A DNA stretch of 42,295 bases. Origin: UBA5109 sp038148435. GTDB taxonomy: Bacteria; Pseudomonadota; Gammaproteobacteria; Pseudomonadales; Pseudohongiellaceae. The translations under genes and the position numbers were made by a program. The notes under the pieces were generated by a model. It searched no databases. It had not been told where the DNA came from and saw nothing but the letters and a program-made list of their open reading frames with translations. Shown piece by piece: positions 33,446-42,295 of this stretch. Every line of letters begins with the position of its first letter. Position 1 is the first letter of the stretch. The DNA is taken from assembly GCA_038148435.1 (NCBI GenBank), contig JAYQVM010000006.1, positions 1 through 42,295 of the forward strand, in the 5' to 3' direction.

Positions 33446-34627
33446 ATGAGTTCACAAGCCTATCAAGCCGGCACACATTTTTTGCAAATCCCTGGACCCT
33501 CCAATGTGCCTGAGCGCGTCCTGCGTGCCATGGCGCGACCGGTCATTGACCATCGCGGACCAGAGTTTCCTGCCCTGACTTTTGATCTGCTGGACGCAAT
33601 CAAACCCGTGTTTAACACTCGTTCTCCAGTGTTTATCTACCCGACTTCCGGCACCGGCGGCTGGGAATGTGCCTTACTCAATACCCTCAACCCCGGTGAC
33701 AGGGTGCTCGCCTATGAGACCGGACACTTTTCTACCCTGTGGAAGGGCGTCGCTGACAGGCTAGGACTCGATGTGATTTGGCTGCAGGGCGACTGGCGTC
33801 ATGGGATTGATGCTCAGCGCATTGAAGCAGCCTTGCGCGAAGACAAAGAGCAGCAGATTAAGGCTGTGATGGCCGTCCATACCGAAACGTCCACCGGCAT
33901 CACCAGCCGAATCGATAAGGTGCGCCAAGCGATTGATGATGCTAGCCACCCGGCCCTCCTGCTAGTCGATGCCGTGTCATCGATTGCCTGTACCGAATAC
34001 TTTCACGATGAATGGCAGGTAGACGTGACGATAAGTGCCTCCCAAAAAGGACTGATGCTGCCACCGGGCCTAAGTTTCAATGCGGTCAGCGAAAAAGCCC
34101 TTAAGCAGGCTGAATTGTCAAAGTCCTATCAGTCCTACTGGCGCTGGGATGCCATGCACGAATTCAATAAAAAAGGCTATTTCCCCTATACCCCGAGCAC
34201 CAACCTGCTCTATGCCCTGCAAGAGGCTCTGAAGCTCTTGCACCTAGAAGGTCTGGAGAATGTATTTTCTCGTCACCGCCGCCTGGCTGCCGCCACCCGG
34301 GCAGCCCTTACAGCCTGGGGCCTGCAAAACGTCTGCATGAATGACGATGAATTCTGTAATTCAACCACTGCCGTGCTGTTGCCAGAAGGTTACGATGCCG
34401 ATGAGCTACGCGAACTCATTCTGGAAAAATTCAACATGTCGCTGGGGACCGGCCTGGGCAAACTCAAGGGCAAGATTTTTCGTATCGGACATATCGGTGA
34501 TTTCAATGAACTGATGCTGGCAGGCACGCTCGGTGGTGTCGAAATGGGCCTGCAGCTGTCGGACATTCCCTATAAAACCGGTGGCATCAATGCCGCCCTG
34601 CAATACCTGGCCGATCAGAAAAAATAA
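33446..34627 (+). CDS. Class V aminotransferase, serine-glyoxylate type
   Basis: The 393-aa fold-type I PLP enzyme has FLQIPGPSNVPERVLRAM near its start, SGTGGWECAL (residues 68-77) for phosphate binding, HTETSTG at 145-151, D175 in LLVDAVSS and the Schiff-base lysine K201 in SASQKGLMLPPG. The SQKGLMLPPG motif is characteristic of serine-glyoxylate and aspartate-glyoxylate aminotransferases of the serine and beta-hydroxyaspartate pathways. It converts glyoxylate to glycine with an amino acid donor. The adjacent GntP permease and the convergent FAD/Fe-S hydroxyacid dehydrogenase suggest that hydroxyacids are both imported and oxidised here. The donor amino acid cannot be assigned. Confidence 0.9.
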   Translation: MSSQAYQAGTHFLQIPGPSNVPERVLRAMARPVIDHRGPEFPALTFDLLDAIKPVFNTRSPVFIYPTSGTGGWECALLNTLNPGDRVLAYETGHFSTLWKGVADRLGLDVIWLQGDWRHGIDAQRIEAALREDKEQQIKAVMAVHTETSTGITSRIDKVRQAIDDASHPALLLVDAVSSIACTEYFHDEWQVDVTISASQKGLMLPPGLSFNAVSEKALKQAELSKSYQSYWRWDAMHEFNKKGYFPYTPSTNLLYALQEALKLLHLEGLENVFSRHRRLAAATRAALTAWGLQNVCMNDDEFCNSTTAVLLPEGYDADELRELILEKFNMSLGTGLGKLKGKIFRIGHIGDFNELMLAGTLGGVEMGLQLSDIPYKTGGINAALQYLADQKK

Positions 34628-34668
34628 ATTAGTACGCCTGGTCAGTAATACAATAACAAGGATAAGCA

Positions 34669-36042
34669 ATGGATTCTTCAACCGCCGTCATCAATAGTCC
34701 TGCCGTTTCACTATTGGGATTTGCTGGGCTTATTTTTCTTCTACTTTTCCTGATCGCACGCTGGAAATGGCATGTGTTCTTCGCCCTGCTACTGCCCATC
34801 ATTCTGTTCGGCATTCTGCCGGGGGTAAAGCAGAATAATTTTATTAATGCGTTTGAAAACGGTTTCGGAAATACCCTTGGATCCATAGGTGTGGTTATCG
34901 TGCTGGGTTCCATCATTGCCGAAGCCCTCAAACATACCGGCGGTATCCAGGTGATTACCCGCTCTATGGTAAATTTGGTCGGTTCCCAGCGCATGCCACT
35001 GGCCCTGACCTTGACCGGTTTTATCGTGGGTATAGCCATTTTTTCCGATGTCGCCTATGTCATTCTTAATCCACTGGTTCATTCTGCCGCTAAAACCATG
35101 GGAATGAGCATTGCCGCGATGTCGACCGGACTGGTGGGCGCACTTCAGTTAACCCATGCCATTGTGCCGCCTACACCAGGGCCGCTGGCTGCGGCTGCAC
35201 TGGTGGGTGCCGATATCGGCAAGACCATAATCTATGGCGGTATCGCCTGTCTATTTGGCTCACTGGCAAGCTGGGTCTGGGGTGTATTCATTGCCGGCCC
35301 AAGGGTAAATACCATGGCCAGCGATGAATTCAAGGGAATTACCTTAAACGATCTGGAAAAGGATGGAACATCTGAGCTCCCCAGCACTCTGAGCTCCTAT
35401 ACGCCAATCGTTGTACCAATCATTTTGATCGGTACGCAGAGTATCGTTAATCTGGCCTTGCCGGAGGACCATCTATTACGAACTATTTTCCAGTACCTGG
35501 GCTGGCCGGTGGTGGCACTATCAATCGGGGTATGGCTAGCCTATCGCAACATCATCTCAGATGATGACCGACAAAAAGCTAGGGACCAGTGGGTGGAAAA
35601 TGGCCTGAAAACCTCGGCTATGATACTGGTGGTAACCGGTTTGGGAGGCTCGCTGAGCGCGATCCTTCGAGGAACTCCGGCTGTCGATTCCATCGCCACT
35701 CTGTTTGCGGATTATGGTTTACCCTCCATCATGCTGCCTTTTGTGATAGGTATCATCGGCAATATGATTACTGGCTCAACCACGGTGGGGGTCATTACGG
35801 CTGCATCACTGGTTGCACCCATGCTGGGCATCCTAAATCTTTCACCGGAAGCTGCCATGCTCGCCGGTGCTAGTGGTTCCGTCATTATCAAATACGTCAA
35901 CAGCTCTTATTTCTGGGTCTGCACCTCGCTTTCGAAGTTGCGGGTGCCGGATGCCATCTTTGCTTACGGTGGCGCGACGCTGGTCGGCGGACTGGTGTCC
36001 TTTATAACAGTGTGTGTGTTATGGACAATGGGCTTTATCTGA
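34669..36042 (+). CDS. GntP family permease
   Basis: The 457-aa polytopic protein has about 12 hydrophobic segments and the GntP-family landmarks: LGSIGVVIVLGSIIAEAL, AIFSDVAYVILNPLV, and QLTHAIVPPTPGPLAAAALV, a conserved substrate-site loop. The C-terminal half contains GNMITGSTTVGVITAASLVA. GntP carriers take up gluconate, glycerate, and related hydroxyacids by proton symport. It starts 41 bases after the aminotransferase, probably in one transcript, and its end overlaps the stop of the opposite-strand dehydrogenase by 8 bases. The substrate is inferred to be a C3-C6 hydroxyacid. Confidence 0.9.
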   Translation: MDSSTAVINSPAVSLLGFAGLIFLLLFLIARWKWHVFFALLLPIILFGILPGVKQNNFINAFENGFGNTLGSIGVVIVLGSIIAEALKHTGGIQVITRSMVNLVGSQRMPLALTLTGFIVGIAIFSDVAYVILNPLVHSAAKTMGMSIAAMSTGLVGALQLTHAIVPPTPGPLAAAALVGADIGKTIIYGGIACLFGSLASWVWGVFIAGPRVNTMASDEFKGITLNDLEKDGTSELPSTLSSYTPIVVPIILIGTQSIVNLALPEDHLLRTIFQYLGWPVVALSIGVWLAYRNIISDDDRQKARDQWVENGLKTSAMILVVTGLGGSLSAILRGTPAVDSIATLFADYGLPSIMLPFVIGIIGNMITGSTTVGVITAASLVAPMLGILNLSPEAAMLAGASGSVIIKYVNSSYFWVCTSLSKLRVPDAIFAYGGATLVGGLVSFITVCVLWTMGFI

Positions 36043-38914
36043 GCGCCATTTGCAGTACTCTGGCCACATGCAGGGCTTCACGGCGAGTGCCGTGCTGAAT
36101 CTGTGAGCGGCAGGAAGTGCCATCGGCAACCAGCAAGGAATCTTCATCCGTCTCGATGGCGGGAAACAAGTCCAGTGAAGCCATCTGCATGGATGTTTCG
36201 TAATGCTCCTTTTCATAGCCAAAGGAACCAGCCATGCCACAGCAGGAGCTTTCTATCATTTTCACCTCCAACTCCGGAATCAATGAAAGCACTTTATTGA
36301 CCGGGCTAAGGACCGAAAACGCTTTCTGATGGCAGTGGCCATGAACCAGAGCGCGTTTATTCTCGATGGACTGCAGTGGCAGTTCGAGTCGACCTGCTTC
36401 AAGTTCTCGGGCCAGGAACTCTTCAAACATTAGAGCGAGTTCTGAAAGTTTGCGTGTTTCTTCACCCGGCAAGAGGGCTAGGTATTCATCCCTCAGTGTC
36501 AATAGGCAGGAAGGCTCCAGACCAATGATTGGCACCCCTCTTTCAATGAAGGGTTTCAGGGCTGCCAGCATACGTCTGGCTTCAACTTTGGCTTCGTCCA
36601 GCAATCCGTTACTGAAGAAGGTGCGTCCACAGCAAAGATGTCTATCCTGTATGGGCGCCTCAGGAAAACTCACCTGATAGCCGGCTGCCTGTAATACGGC
36701 CAGCGCCGCCTCGGCGTTTTCCTTTTCGAAACAGTGATTGAAGGTATCCACCAGCAAAACAACTTCACCTTTAGCTGCTGTCTTGCTTGGGGAAGGTGCC
36801 TTGAAATGGTCAGATCGCCATTGCGGTAACTGCCGCTTGGCACTCAAGCCAAGTAGCAGCTCAGAGAGCCTAGCAAGACCGGGAGTCCTATCACGCAGAT
36901 TCAGCACAAAGCTGAAAGATTTAAGTTTGTCGGCATAACGTGGCAGGTAAGCAAATAATTTGTCACGCAGTTTCAAGCCATGACGTTGATGATAATGATG
37001 CAGAAATTCTGTCTTCATGCGTGACATGTCAATACCGGTCGGACATTCACGTTTGCACCCCTTACAGCCTACACACAATTCCAGAGCCTGATACATGGTA
37101 TCGGATGTGAAGGCATCATTGCCCAGCTGGCCGGTAAGGGCCAAACGCAGCGTGTTAGCCCTGCCCCGTGTTAGGTGCTGTTCTTCCTTGGTCACTCGAT
37201 ATGAGGGGCACATGGTCCCCACATTGGCTTTGCGGCATGCCCCATTGTTGTTGCACATCTCGATAGCACGATCAAATCCACCCCAGTCTGACCAGTCCAG
37301 TGAACTGGCAATCTTGACTGGTGCATAGCCTGGGGCAAATCGCATGATGTAACGGTCATCCATCTTATGGGGATTGACAATCTTACCCGGATTGAACAGC
37401 CCTGAGGGGTCGAAATAGCGTTTCACCTCCTCGAAATTATTGACCATGCGCTGACCGAACATCGGTTCATGAAACTCTGAACGTGAAATGCCATCTCCGT
37501 GCTCGCCAGAATGAGAACCCTTATATTCGCGGACCATCTCCATGGTTTCTTCGGCGATGGCCCGCATCTTAACCGCGCCGCTTTCTTCTTTCATATTCAA
37601 GACCGGCCTAACATGTAACGTCCCGACTGATGCATGCGCATAAAAAGTGCCGGTTGTCCCATGCTTTTGAAAAATATCTGTCAGGCGACGGGTATATTCG
37701 GCCAGATCCTCAAGTCGAACGGCACAATCCTCAATAAATGAAATGGGTTTACCATCACCTTTCATGGACATCATGATATTGAGACCTGATTTGCGAACTT
37801 CCCAGATAGCATTCTGAAAACCGGGATCAACGGCCTCGACAACCGCATCAGGAAAACCCATGTCTTCCATCAGCTCAACCAGTGAACGCAGGCCTGCGAG
37901 CTGTTCCTCATGGTCTTCACCGGCAAACTCAACCAGTAGCAGTGCTTGTGGTTCACCTCTAACAAACTGGTTGACGGTTTCTGCAAATATCGGGATATCC
38001 CTTGCCAGATCAATCATGGTGCGATCCACCAGCTCAACTGCAGAGGGATTGAGTTTGACGATATGCTGGGTAGATTCCATCGCTTCATAAAAGGTCGGGA
38101 AATGACAGACACCCAACACTTTGTTCGGTGGAATCGGCTGCAGGTTCAGATGAATACGCTGAAAGAAACCCAGGGTACCTTCCGAACCTACTAGCAGACT
38201 GGCAAAATTCGGTTCCTCCTTGATCAGCTCGTCGATGTTGTAGCCGCCGACCCGACGAAGCAAATCCGGAAAACGGCTTCTTATCTCATCGGCTTCACGT
38301 TGACCCAGCTGTCTGAGCTGTTCTAGCAATAGGCTATTCGGCAGTGCCAGCTTTTTCTCATCGCCTACCCTACAAAAGTGAGCCCTGGAACCATCTGCCA
38401 GCAGAGCCTCCACCGAGCGTACGTTATGCACCATGTTGCCATAGCGGATGGAGCGTGCCCCGCAGGAATTATTGCCGGTCATGCCGCCGATAGTGGCACG
38501 ATTTGCTGTTGAGACATCTACCGGATACCACAGACCGGACGCTTTCAGACGACGATTGAGTTGATCCAGCACCATCCCCGGCTGCACACAGACCGTTGCC
38601 TGCTGAGGATTGAAATCAATCAGTTCGTTCAGGTATTTGGTGGTATCCAGCATCAGGGCTTCTCCGATGGCCTGGCCATTCTGTGAAGTGCCGCTGCCCC
38701 TAGGTAAAACCGGTACGCCTTCCTCAACGGCAATCTGTACCGCTGTTTCAACATCCTGCTCGGTCTTTGGCACAACTACGCCAATCGGCATCAGCTGATA
38801 AATGGAGGCATCGGTACTGTAACGGCCACGGGAAAAGTCATCAAAGAGCACTTCGCCCTGAATTTCTTTTTGCAGACGTTGATACAAAGGGGAGTGATTA
38901 CTACTGGCTGTCAT
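36035..38914 (-). CDS. FAD/Fe-S D-2-hydroxyacid dehydrogenase (GlcD-GlcF fusion, YdiJ-like)
   Basis: The 959-aa protein fuses three parts. The FAD-binding PCMH domain (VLPRGSGTSQNG, GGMTGNNSCGARSIRYG) is followed by the FAD-oxidase C-terminal domain (through about residue 500). The Fe-S region has two clusters, NNNGACRKANVGTMCPSYR and LCVGCKGCKRECPTG, and the C-terminal part has two CCG repeats (HLCCGRTFFSNG, SSCCGMAGSFGYE). Relatives oxidise D-lactate, D-2-hydroxyglutarate or glycolate and pass electrons via Fe-S centres to the membrane quinone pool. Length is close to E. coli YdiJ (about 1000 aa). It faces the GntP gene tail to tail with an 8-base overlap. Confidence 0.93.
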   Translation of the reverse strand: MTASSNHSPLYQRLQKEIQGEVLFDDFSRGRYSTDASIYQLMPIGVVVPKTEQDVETAVQIAVEEGVPVLPRGSGTSQNGQAIGEALMLDTTKYLNELIDFNPQQATVCVQPGMVLDQLNRRLKASGLWYPVDVSTANRATIGGMTGNNSCGARSIRYGNMVHNVRSVEALLADGSRAHFCRVGDEKKLALPNSLLLEQLRQLGQREADEIRSRFPDLLRRVGGYNIDELIKEEPNFASLLVGSEGTLGFFQRIHLNLQPIPPNKVLGVCHFPTFYEAMESTQHIVKLNPSAVELVDRTMIDLARDIPIFAETVNQFVRGEPQALLLVEFAGEDHEEQLAGLRSLVELMEDMGFPDAVVEAVDPGFQNAIWEVRKSGLNIMMSMKGDGKPISFIEDCAVRLEDLAEYTRRLTDIFQKHGTTGTFYAHASVGTLHVRPVLNMKEESGAVKMRAIAEETMEMVREYKGSHSGEHGDGISRSEFHEPMFGQRMVNNFEEVKRYFDPSGLFNPGKIVNPHKMDDRYIMRFAPGYAPVKIASSLDWSDWGGFDRAIEMCNNNGACRKANVGTMCPSYRVTKEEQHLTRGRANTLRLALTGQLGNDAFTSDTMYQALELCVGCKGCKRECPTGIDMSRMKTEFLHHYHQRHGLKLRDKLFAYLPRYADKLKSFSFVLNLRDRTPGLARLSELLLGLSAKRQLPQWRSDHFKAPSPSKTAAKGEVVLLVDTFNHCFEKENAEAALAVLQAAGYQVSFPEAPIQDRHLCCGRTFFSNGLLDEAKVEARRMLAALKPFIERGVPIIGLEPSCLLTLRDEYLALLPGEETRKLSELALMFEEFLARELEAGRLELPLQSIENKRALVHGHCHQKAFSVLSPVNKVLSLIPELEVKMIESSCCGMAGSFGYEKEHYETSMQMASLDLFPAIETDEDSLLVADGTSCRSQIQHGTRREALHVARVLQMALR

Positions 38915-39009
38915 CGCTTATTTATTTGAACCCTAAACTACCAATTCTAGCATTGGAACAGATACTATTTTATGGACGAGCCATCTTTTTCATCATGCCA
39001 ACTCAGATC

Positions 39010-40410
39010 TTATTTCGGCTGATAGCTTCCCCAGCTAGAAATATCCCAGCTATTAAGTGGCTGTGGTAAGGGTCCGGGGTTAAAAAAATGAACCTCTCCC
39101 ATGTCCAGATCGGTATTTGCCGCCTGAATTTCCGTGGCCAGAGCATAAAGAGATGGAAGCGAGATGTCCTTCCACTGCCCACTGTCAATCCTGTCTATCA
39201 GCAGGGAGAATCCGACTGCCATCTCAAGCCCTGAGTGCGTGGCATGGCCGGCAATATCTGTCCAGATCAGCCGGAACAGATGATCACTGCCGGCATTTCT
39301 GAGTGTATCGAGGTAGGCGAGTTTGTCCGGCGCCGGATCGACCACGTCATCATTGTCGAGATTAACTAGCGGATCCTGAATACGCCCGCTGTAGGTCATC
39401 ATCGGTTCTATACGGCGAATGGCACCTGCATTGGCGCTTATGCGAGGCGTATTTGCCAGGGTAGCAAGATCATCCTCTAGACTGAGTCCAGCCTGCAGGT
39501 AAAAATATTCCACCATCTCACGACGCCCGGAACGGTTGAGCAAATCCTCATAATCGGCATCGGTATTCCAGGAGACATTGCCGCGGGCGATATTCTCGAT
39601 GCCGCCGCGGACCGGAATCGCTGTGGCAAAGGCCATGACCTGAGCAATCTGGTCAAGTTGGGCTTCATAATCACCAGCCTCTGGCTTGGCTGCTCCCGGC
39701 ACCGCCCAGGTAGCAAGCTGCTGCATGGCAGCTGAAAATGCAAGGCGGGCTCTGCCCTGTGCTGTGGCGTTGGCCTCGTCCACCAGTGCAGCCCAAGCTG
39801 CGTTTTCTGCCTGCGTATCGATATTCACCAGGCGCATAGGGGAGTCAGGATTCACCAGGGTTTTCATGACAAATACCGAATTCAGCTTGTTATTCAGCAC
39901 GGCGATTTCTCCACCACCACCACCGGCAGTCATAAAGCCACCATCAAAAATTTCCGGATACAGTTCCAGATTCATTCGAACGGCAAATGCCCCCCTGGAG
40001 GTACCTACTGCTAGGGTACGGGCCGGTTCTTCCCACTCACGAATAAATAAATCACGAACATCCATCAGATAGGCCCCCGCCTGAATGAAATCATAACTGA
40101 CGGGTTCGCGTGTGATGCCACCCATGGCATAACCCTGCCGGAACAGCCATTGCTCAAATGCCCTGATGCGTCTGACCGGAACAGCATTGCCACTGCGGTA
40201 GCCCGCACCATCAAGGTTCAGTAATAAAGTACCGTTCCAGTTTTCCGGCTTCATGGCAAGCCAGTATGTGCCATCTTCAAACTGCCCGGAAATCTCCTCA
40301 ATTTGTGTCTGTGAAACAGCCAAAACTGAACCAAACAGACTGATCAGTCCAAATACAATAAATAAATAGGTTTTGAAGTTGGTGTACATAATGGCGGCTT
40401 TTTTCATCAT
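39010..40410 (-). CDS. Exported alpha/beta-hydrolase-like protein
   Basis: The product has 466 residues from the ATG at 40410; a TTG at 40422 and an ATG at 40389 are alternatives, and none has a good RBS. An N-terminal signal ends near LAVSQ. A nucleophile elbow GTSRGAF places the catalytic Ser at about residue 138 (numbering from 40410), preceded by LDGAGYRSGNA as an oxyanion-type segment. IAGHATHSG near the C-terminus could provide the catalytic His. A Gly5 run (GGGGGE) follows the elbow. It resembles secreted esterase/peptidase-type alpha/beta hydrolases. The substrate is unknown. It diverges from the diheme peroxidase-like gene. Confidence 0.7.
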   Translation of the reverse strand: MMKKAAIMYTNFKTYLFIVFGLISLFGSVLAVSQTQIEEISGQFEDGTYWLAMKPENWNGTLLLNLDGAGYRSGNAVPVRRIRAFEQWLFRQGYAMGGITREPVSYDFIQAGAYLMDVRDLFIREWEEPARTLAVGTSRGAFAVRMNLELYPEIFDGGFMTAGGGGGEIAVLNNKLNSVFVMKTLVNPDSPMRLVNIDTQAENAAWAALVDEANATAQGRARLAFSAAMQQLATWAVPGAAKPEAGDYEAQLDQIAQVMAFATAIPVRGGIENIARGNVSWNTDADYEDLLNRSGRREMVEYFYLQAGLSLEDDLATLANTPRISANAGAIRRIEPMMTYSGRIQDPLVNLDNDDVVDPAPDKLAYLDTLRNAGSDHLFRLIWTDIAGHATHSGLEMAVGFSLLIDRIDSGQWKDISLPSLYALATEIQAANTDLDMGEVHFFNPGPLPQPLNSWDISSWGSYQPK

Positions 40411-40661
40411 TATTTTTATCAATAGCTTATTATCCGGAAAAAGCGGCTGTTTACCACGCCGACAGAGGAAAAATTTTCTCAGCCCTGTTTTTCATTACAT
40501 CAGTATAAAAATACTACCCTCATCTCATGCCATATCCTTCGTCAAGGGGAAGCCTTGCCTAGCCTTATTTAGTATTGCTATTCTGTGTATTTAGACAAGA
40601 GCAAAAATAACAACAAGAATGAAGCTCGCTCTTAGTATTTATAAAAATCTGATTGAAATAG

Positions 40662-42200
40662 ATGATGCTCATGAAAAGACCTTTTTCCCAAGAAAGCAAA
40701 CGATTCCTTATTAGCCTGGGCGTGGGCATTGTGGTAAGTGGATTAGTACTAAAGGGTATCGCACAGACTGCTTTCGTTCTTTCCTCACAATGGTGGTTTC
40801 CCGGTCAGGATGAGCCTCTGCTGCCCAGCAAGTTCTATCCCAATGCCAGCGGTCTTTCAGAAGTCATTAATGTTGATGGCCAGATTATCACAGACGGTCA
40901 TCCCTTTTTTGAACCGATTGGCACAAATGGCCGGGGCTGCGTAAGTTGCCATCAGCCTGCCAACAGCATGAGCATCTCTGTCAGCAGCATACAGCAGCGC
41001 TGGCAGGAAAGTGCTGGCAGTGATCCCCTGTTTGCCATGATTGATGGCGCCAACTGCCCCGATCTAGATCCGCAAGATGCTGCCTCGCATTCGCTGTTGC
41101 TGGAAAAAGGCCTGTTCAGAATCGGCTTGCCCTGGCCGCCCAATGACGATTATGGCAACCCGATCGATCCGGAATTCACCATTGAGGTGGTCAATGATCC
41201 AACCGGCTGCAATACCAGCCCGGAATATGGTCTTGAAAGTGATGAGCCCAAGGTTTCCGTCTATCGACGACCGCGGCCTGTAGCTAACCTGAAGTATGTA
41301 GCGACAAGCGGCAATTTCTTCAATATCAAGACCGGCATGCCGCTGGCCCTCGATCTGGAAAGTGGCAGACGCTCGGGTATGAACATGATGTCTGATGCAA
41401 GGGCATCGTCCCTGCGTTCGCAAATGCGAGAAGCTGCTGCCACCCATCTGCAGCTCGAACGTGCACTGAGCGAACAGGAAATGCAGCTGATAGAGGCCTT
41501 TGAAAGACAGGTGTACACCGCACAAAGCGTCGACAATATTGCTGGCAGCCTGAGCAGTGATGGCTCAAGTGCTGGCCCGCAATCCCTGATTGATGGCCGG
41601 GTTGCTCTTGGCGATGATTTTCAGACCCCGGCCTTTGGTTATTTCGATGCCTGGCTGGACAATGAAAACTTTTCCACATCCTCTCACGAAAAGCAGGCTT
41701 TCATGGAGTCAGTAAAACGCGGCAATGATATTTACATGACTCGTACCTTCTGGATTTCAGATTCAACCCATATCAATTCGATTGGCTTGGGTAACCCACT
41801 AAAAAGAACCTGTGCCACCTGTCACAACATGCAAAACACCGGTATGGATCTGGCGCCTGGTTATGTTGACCTGGGTACAACAAATCTGCCTCACGCCAAC
41901 AACATGCCTGATCTGCCTCTGTTCAAACTGACCTGTGATGTCTCGGCTCCGTCACATCCCTATCTGGGTCGTGAGATCTATACCTACGATCCGGGTCGGG
42001 CTCTAATATCTGGGGAGTGTGCCGATATTGGCGCGATTACCATGCAGCAAATGCGCGGTCTGGCTGGAAGGGCACCGTATTTCTCTAATGGTTCGGCACA
42101 AAGCCTGCGCGAAATCATCGACTTTTATGACCGCCGTTACAACATCGGATACACCGAACAGGAGCGCCAAGACCTGGTAAATTTCCTGAGCGTTCTTTAG
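40662..42200 (+). CDS. Diheme cytochrome c peroxidase/MauG-like exported protein
   Basis: The 512-aa protein has an N-terminal signal or membrane anchor (hydrophobic residues 15-40) and two heme-c motifs, CVSCH at residues 93-97 and CATCH at 384-388. The C-terminal block QMRGLAGRAPYFSNGSAQSLREIIDFY is a hallmark of the cytochrome c peroxidase/MauG superfamily (DUF1924-like long form). Members reduce peroxide or oxidise substrates in the periplasm. It is larger than the classical 320-aa peroxidase because of an N-terminal extension and an insert between the hemes. Start choice between the ATGs at 40662 and 40671 is not resolved. Confidence 0.82.
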   Translation: MMLMKRPFSQESKRFLISLGVGIVVSGLVLKGIAQTAFVLSSQWWFPGQDEPLLPSKFYPNASGLSEVINVDGQIITDGHPFFEPIGTNGRGCVSCHQPANSMSISVSSIQQRWQESAGSDPLFAMIDGANCPDLDPQDAASHSLLLEKGLFRIGLPWPPNDDYGNPIDPEFTIEVVNDPTGCNTSPEYGLESDEPKVSVYRRPRPVANLKYVATSGNFFNIKTGMPLALDLESGRRSGMNMMSDARASSLRSQMREAAATHLQLERALSEQEMQLIEAFERQVYTAQSVDNIAGSLSSDGSSAGPQSLIDGRVALGDDFQTPAFGYFDAWLDNENFSTSSHEKQAFMESVKRGNDIYMTRTFWISDSTHINSIGLGNPLKRTCATCHNMQNTGMDLAPGYVDLGTTNLPHANNMPDLPLFKLTCDVSAPSHPYLGREIYTYDPGRALISGECADIGAITMQQMRGLAGRAPYFSNGSAQSLREIIDFYDRRYNIGYTEQERQDLVNFLSVL

Positions 42201-42239
42201 ACGAGCATAAACATATAAAAATTGAGCCACTTGCATATC

Positions 42240-42295
42240 ATGAAAACAAAGCGCAGCTTGTCCCATAACGCCCTCCTAGCTTCGCTACTGAGCGT
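42240..42295 (+). CDS. Start of an exported protein, 3' partial
   Basis: The ATG at 42240, 39 bases after the peroxidase-like stop, opens MKTKRSLSHNALLASLLS and runs off the window. A basic n-region followed by a hydrophobic stretch looks like a signal peptide. It is probably the next gene of the peroxidase-like operon. Nothing can be said about its mature sequence. Confidence 0.5.
   Translation, partial: MKTKRSLSHNALLASLLS

Noticed and set aside
40423..40661. A small gene between the hydrolase and the peroxidase-like gene
   Set aside because: Short frames in this divergent region (for example from 40620) lack an RBS and run into the peroxidase-like gene in another frame.

Overview
The window looks like chromosomal DNA of a free-living, respiring heterotrophic proteobacterium, most likely a marine-type gammaproteobacterium. 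RdgC is restricted to beta- and gammaproteobacteria. The rest of the content (DUF1592/DUF1552 proteins, DUF6152 proteins, an LctP permease, many exported c-type cytochromes and Tat substrates) fits an aerobic Gram-negative with a busy periplasm. No rRNA, tRNA, CRISPR array, transposase or integrase was seen. A run of 10 Ns at 18092-18101 shows that this is a scaffolded draft assembly.

Layout. 1-1720 is conspicuously AT-rich and holds a 5'-cut ABM-like ORF, a DUF1499 protein and three tiny membrane proteins packed head to tail; the two smallest (1215-1394 and 1105-1218) overlap by ATGA. 1723-5938 holds a secreted HExxH peptidase-like protein, a pirin/rdgC overlapping pair and a small diheme cytochrome with a clear terminator. 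6091-11512 is an alpha-hydroxy-acid module: lldD, a class I aminotransferase and lctP on the minus strand, with a class V aminotransferase diverging. 11537-17552 is a five-gene minus-strand operon (dadA, membrane carrier, ridA, N-acyl-D-amino-acid deacylase, M20 hydrolase) that reads as a D-amino-acid or D-peptide salvage pathway.

17683-32155 is rich in exported proteins of unknown function. A secreted protein broken by the N gap diverges from a DUF6152 protein. Next come a CMD-family protein, an NSS transporter with an overlapping 50-aa partner, a SoxC-like sulfite dehydrogenase with its cytochrome, a diheme cytochrome c, a DUF6152 fusion protein, and the train ankyrin / DUF1552 / DUF1592. 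A metallo-beta-lactamase-fold protein with several substituted metal ligands follows at 32251-33216.

33446-38914 is a second hydroxy-acid/amino-acid module: a serine-glyoxylate-type aminotransferase, a GntP permease and a convergent FAD/Fe-S D-2-hydroxyacid dehydrogenase. The window ends with an exported alpha/beta hydrolase, a divergent diheme peroxidase-like protein and the first codons of a further exported protein.

The most promising unexplained signals are four. (1) Both DUF6152 proteins are predicted to begin with His-His after signal cleavage and keep a Pro-His about 28 residues later. (2) One locus fuses the DUF6152 domain to a domain resembling the protein encoded divergently at the other locus. 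(3) Several small overlapping membrane-protein genes are easy to miss by automatic calling. (4) The NSS transporter carries a zinc-ribbon-like tail.
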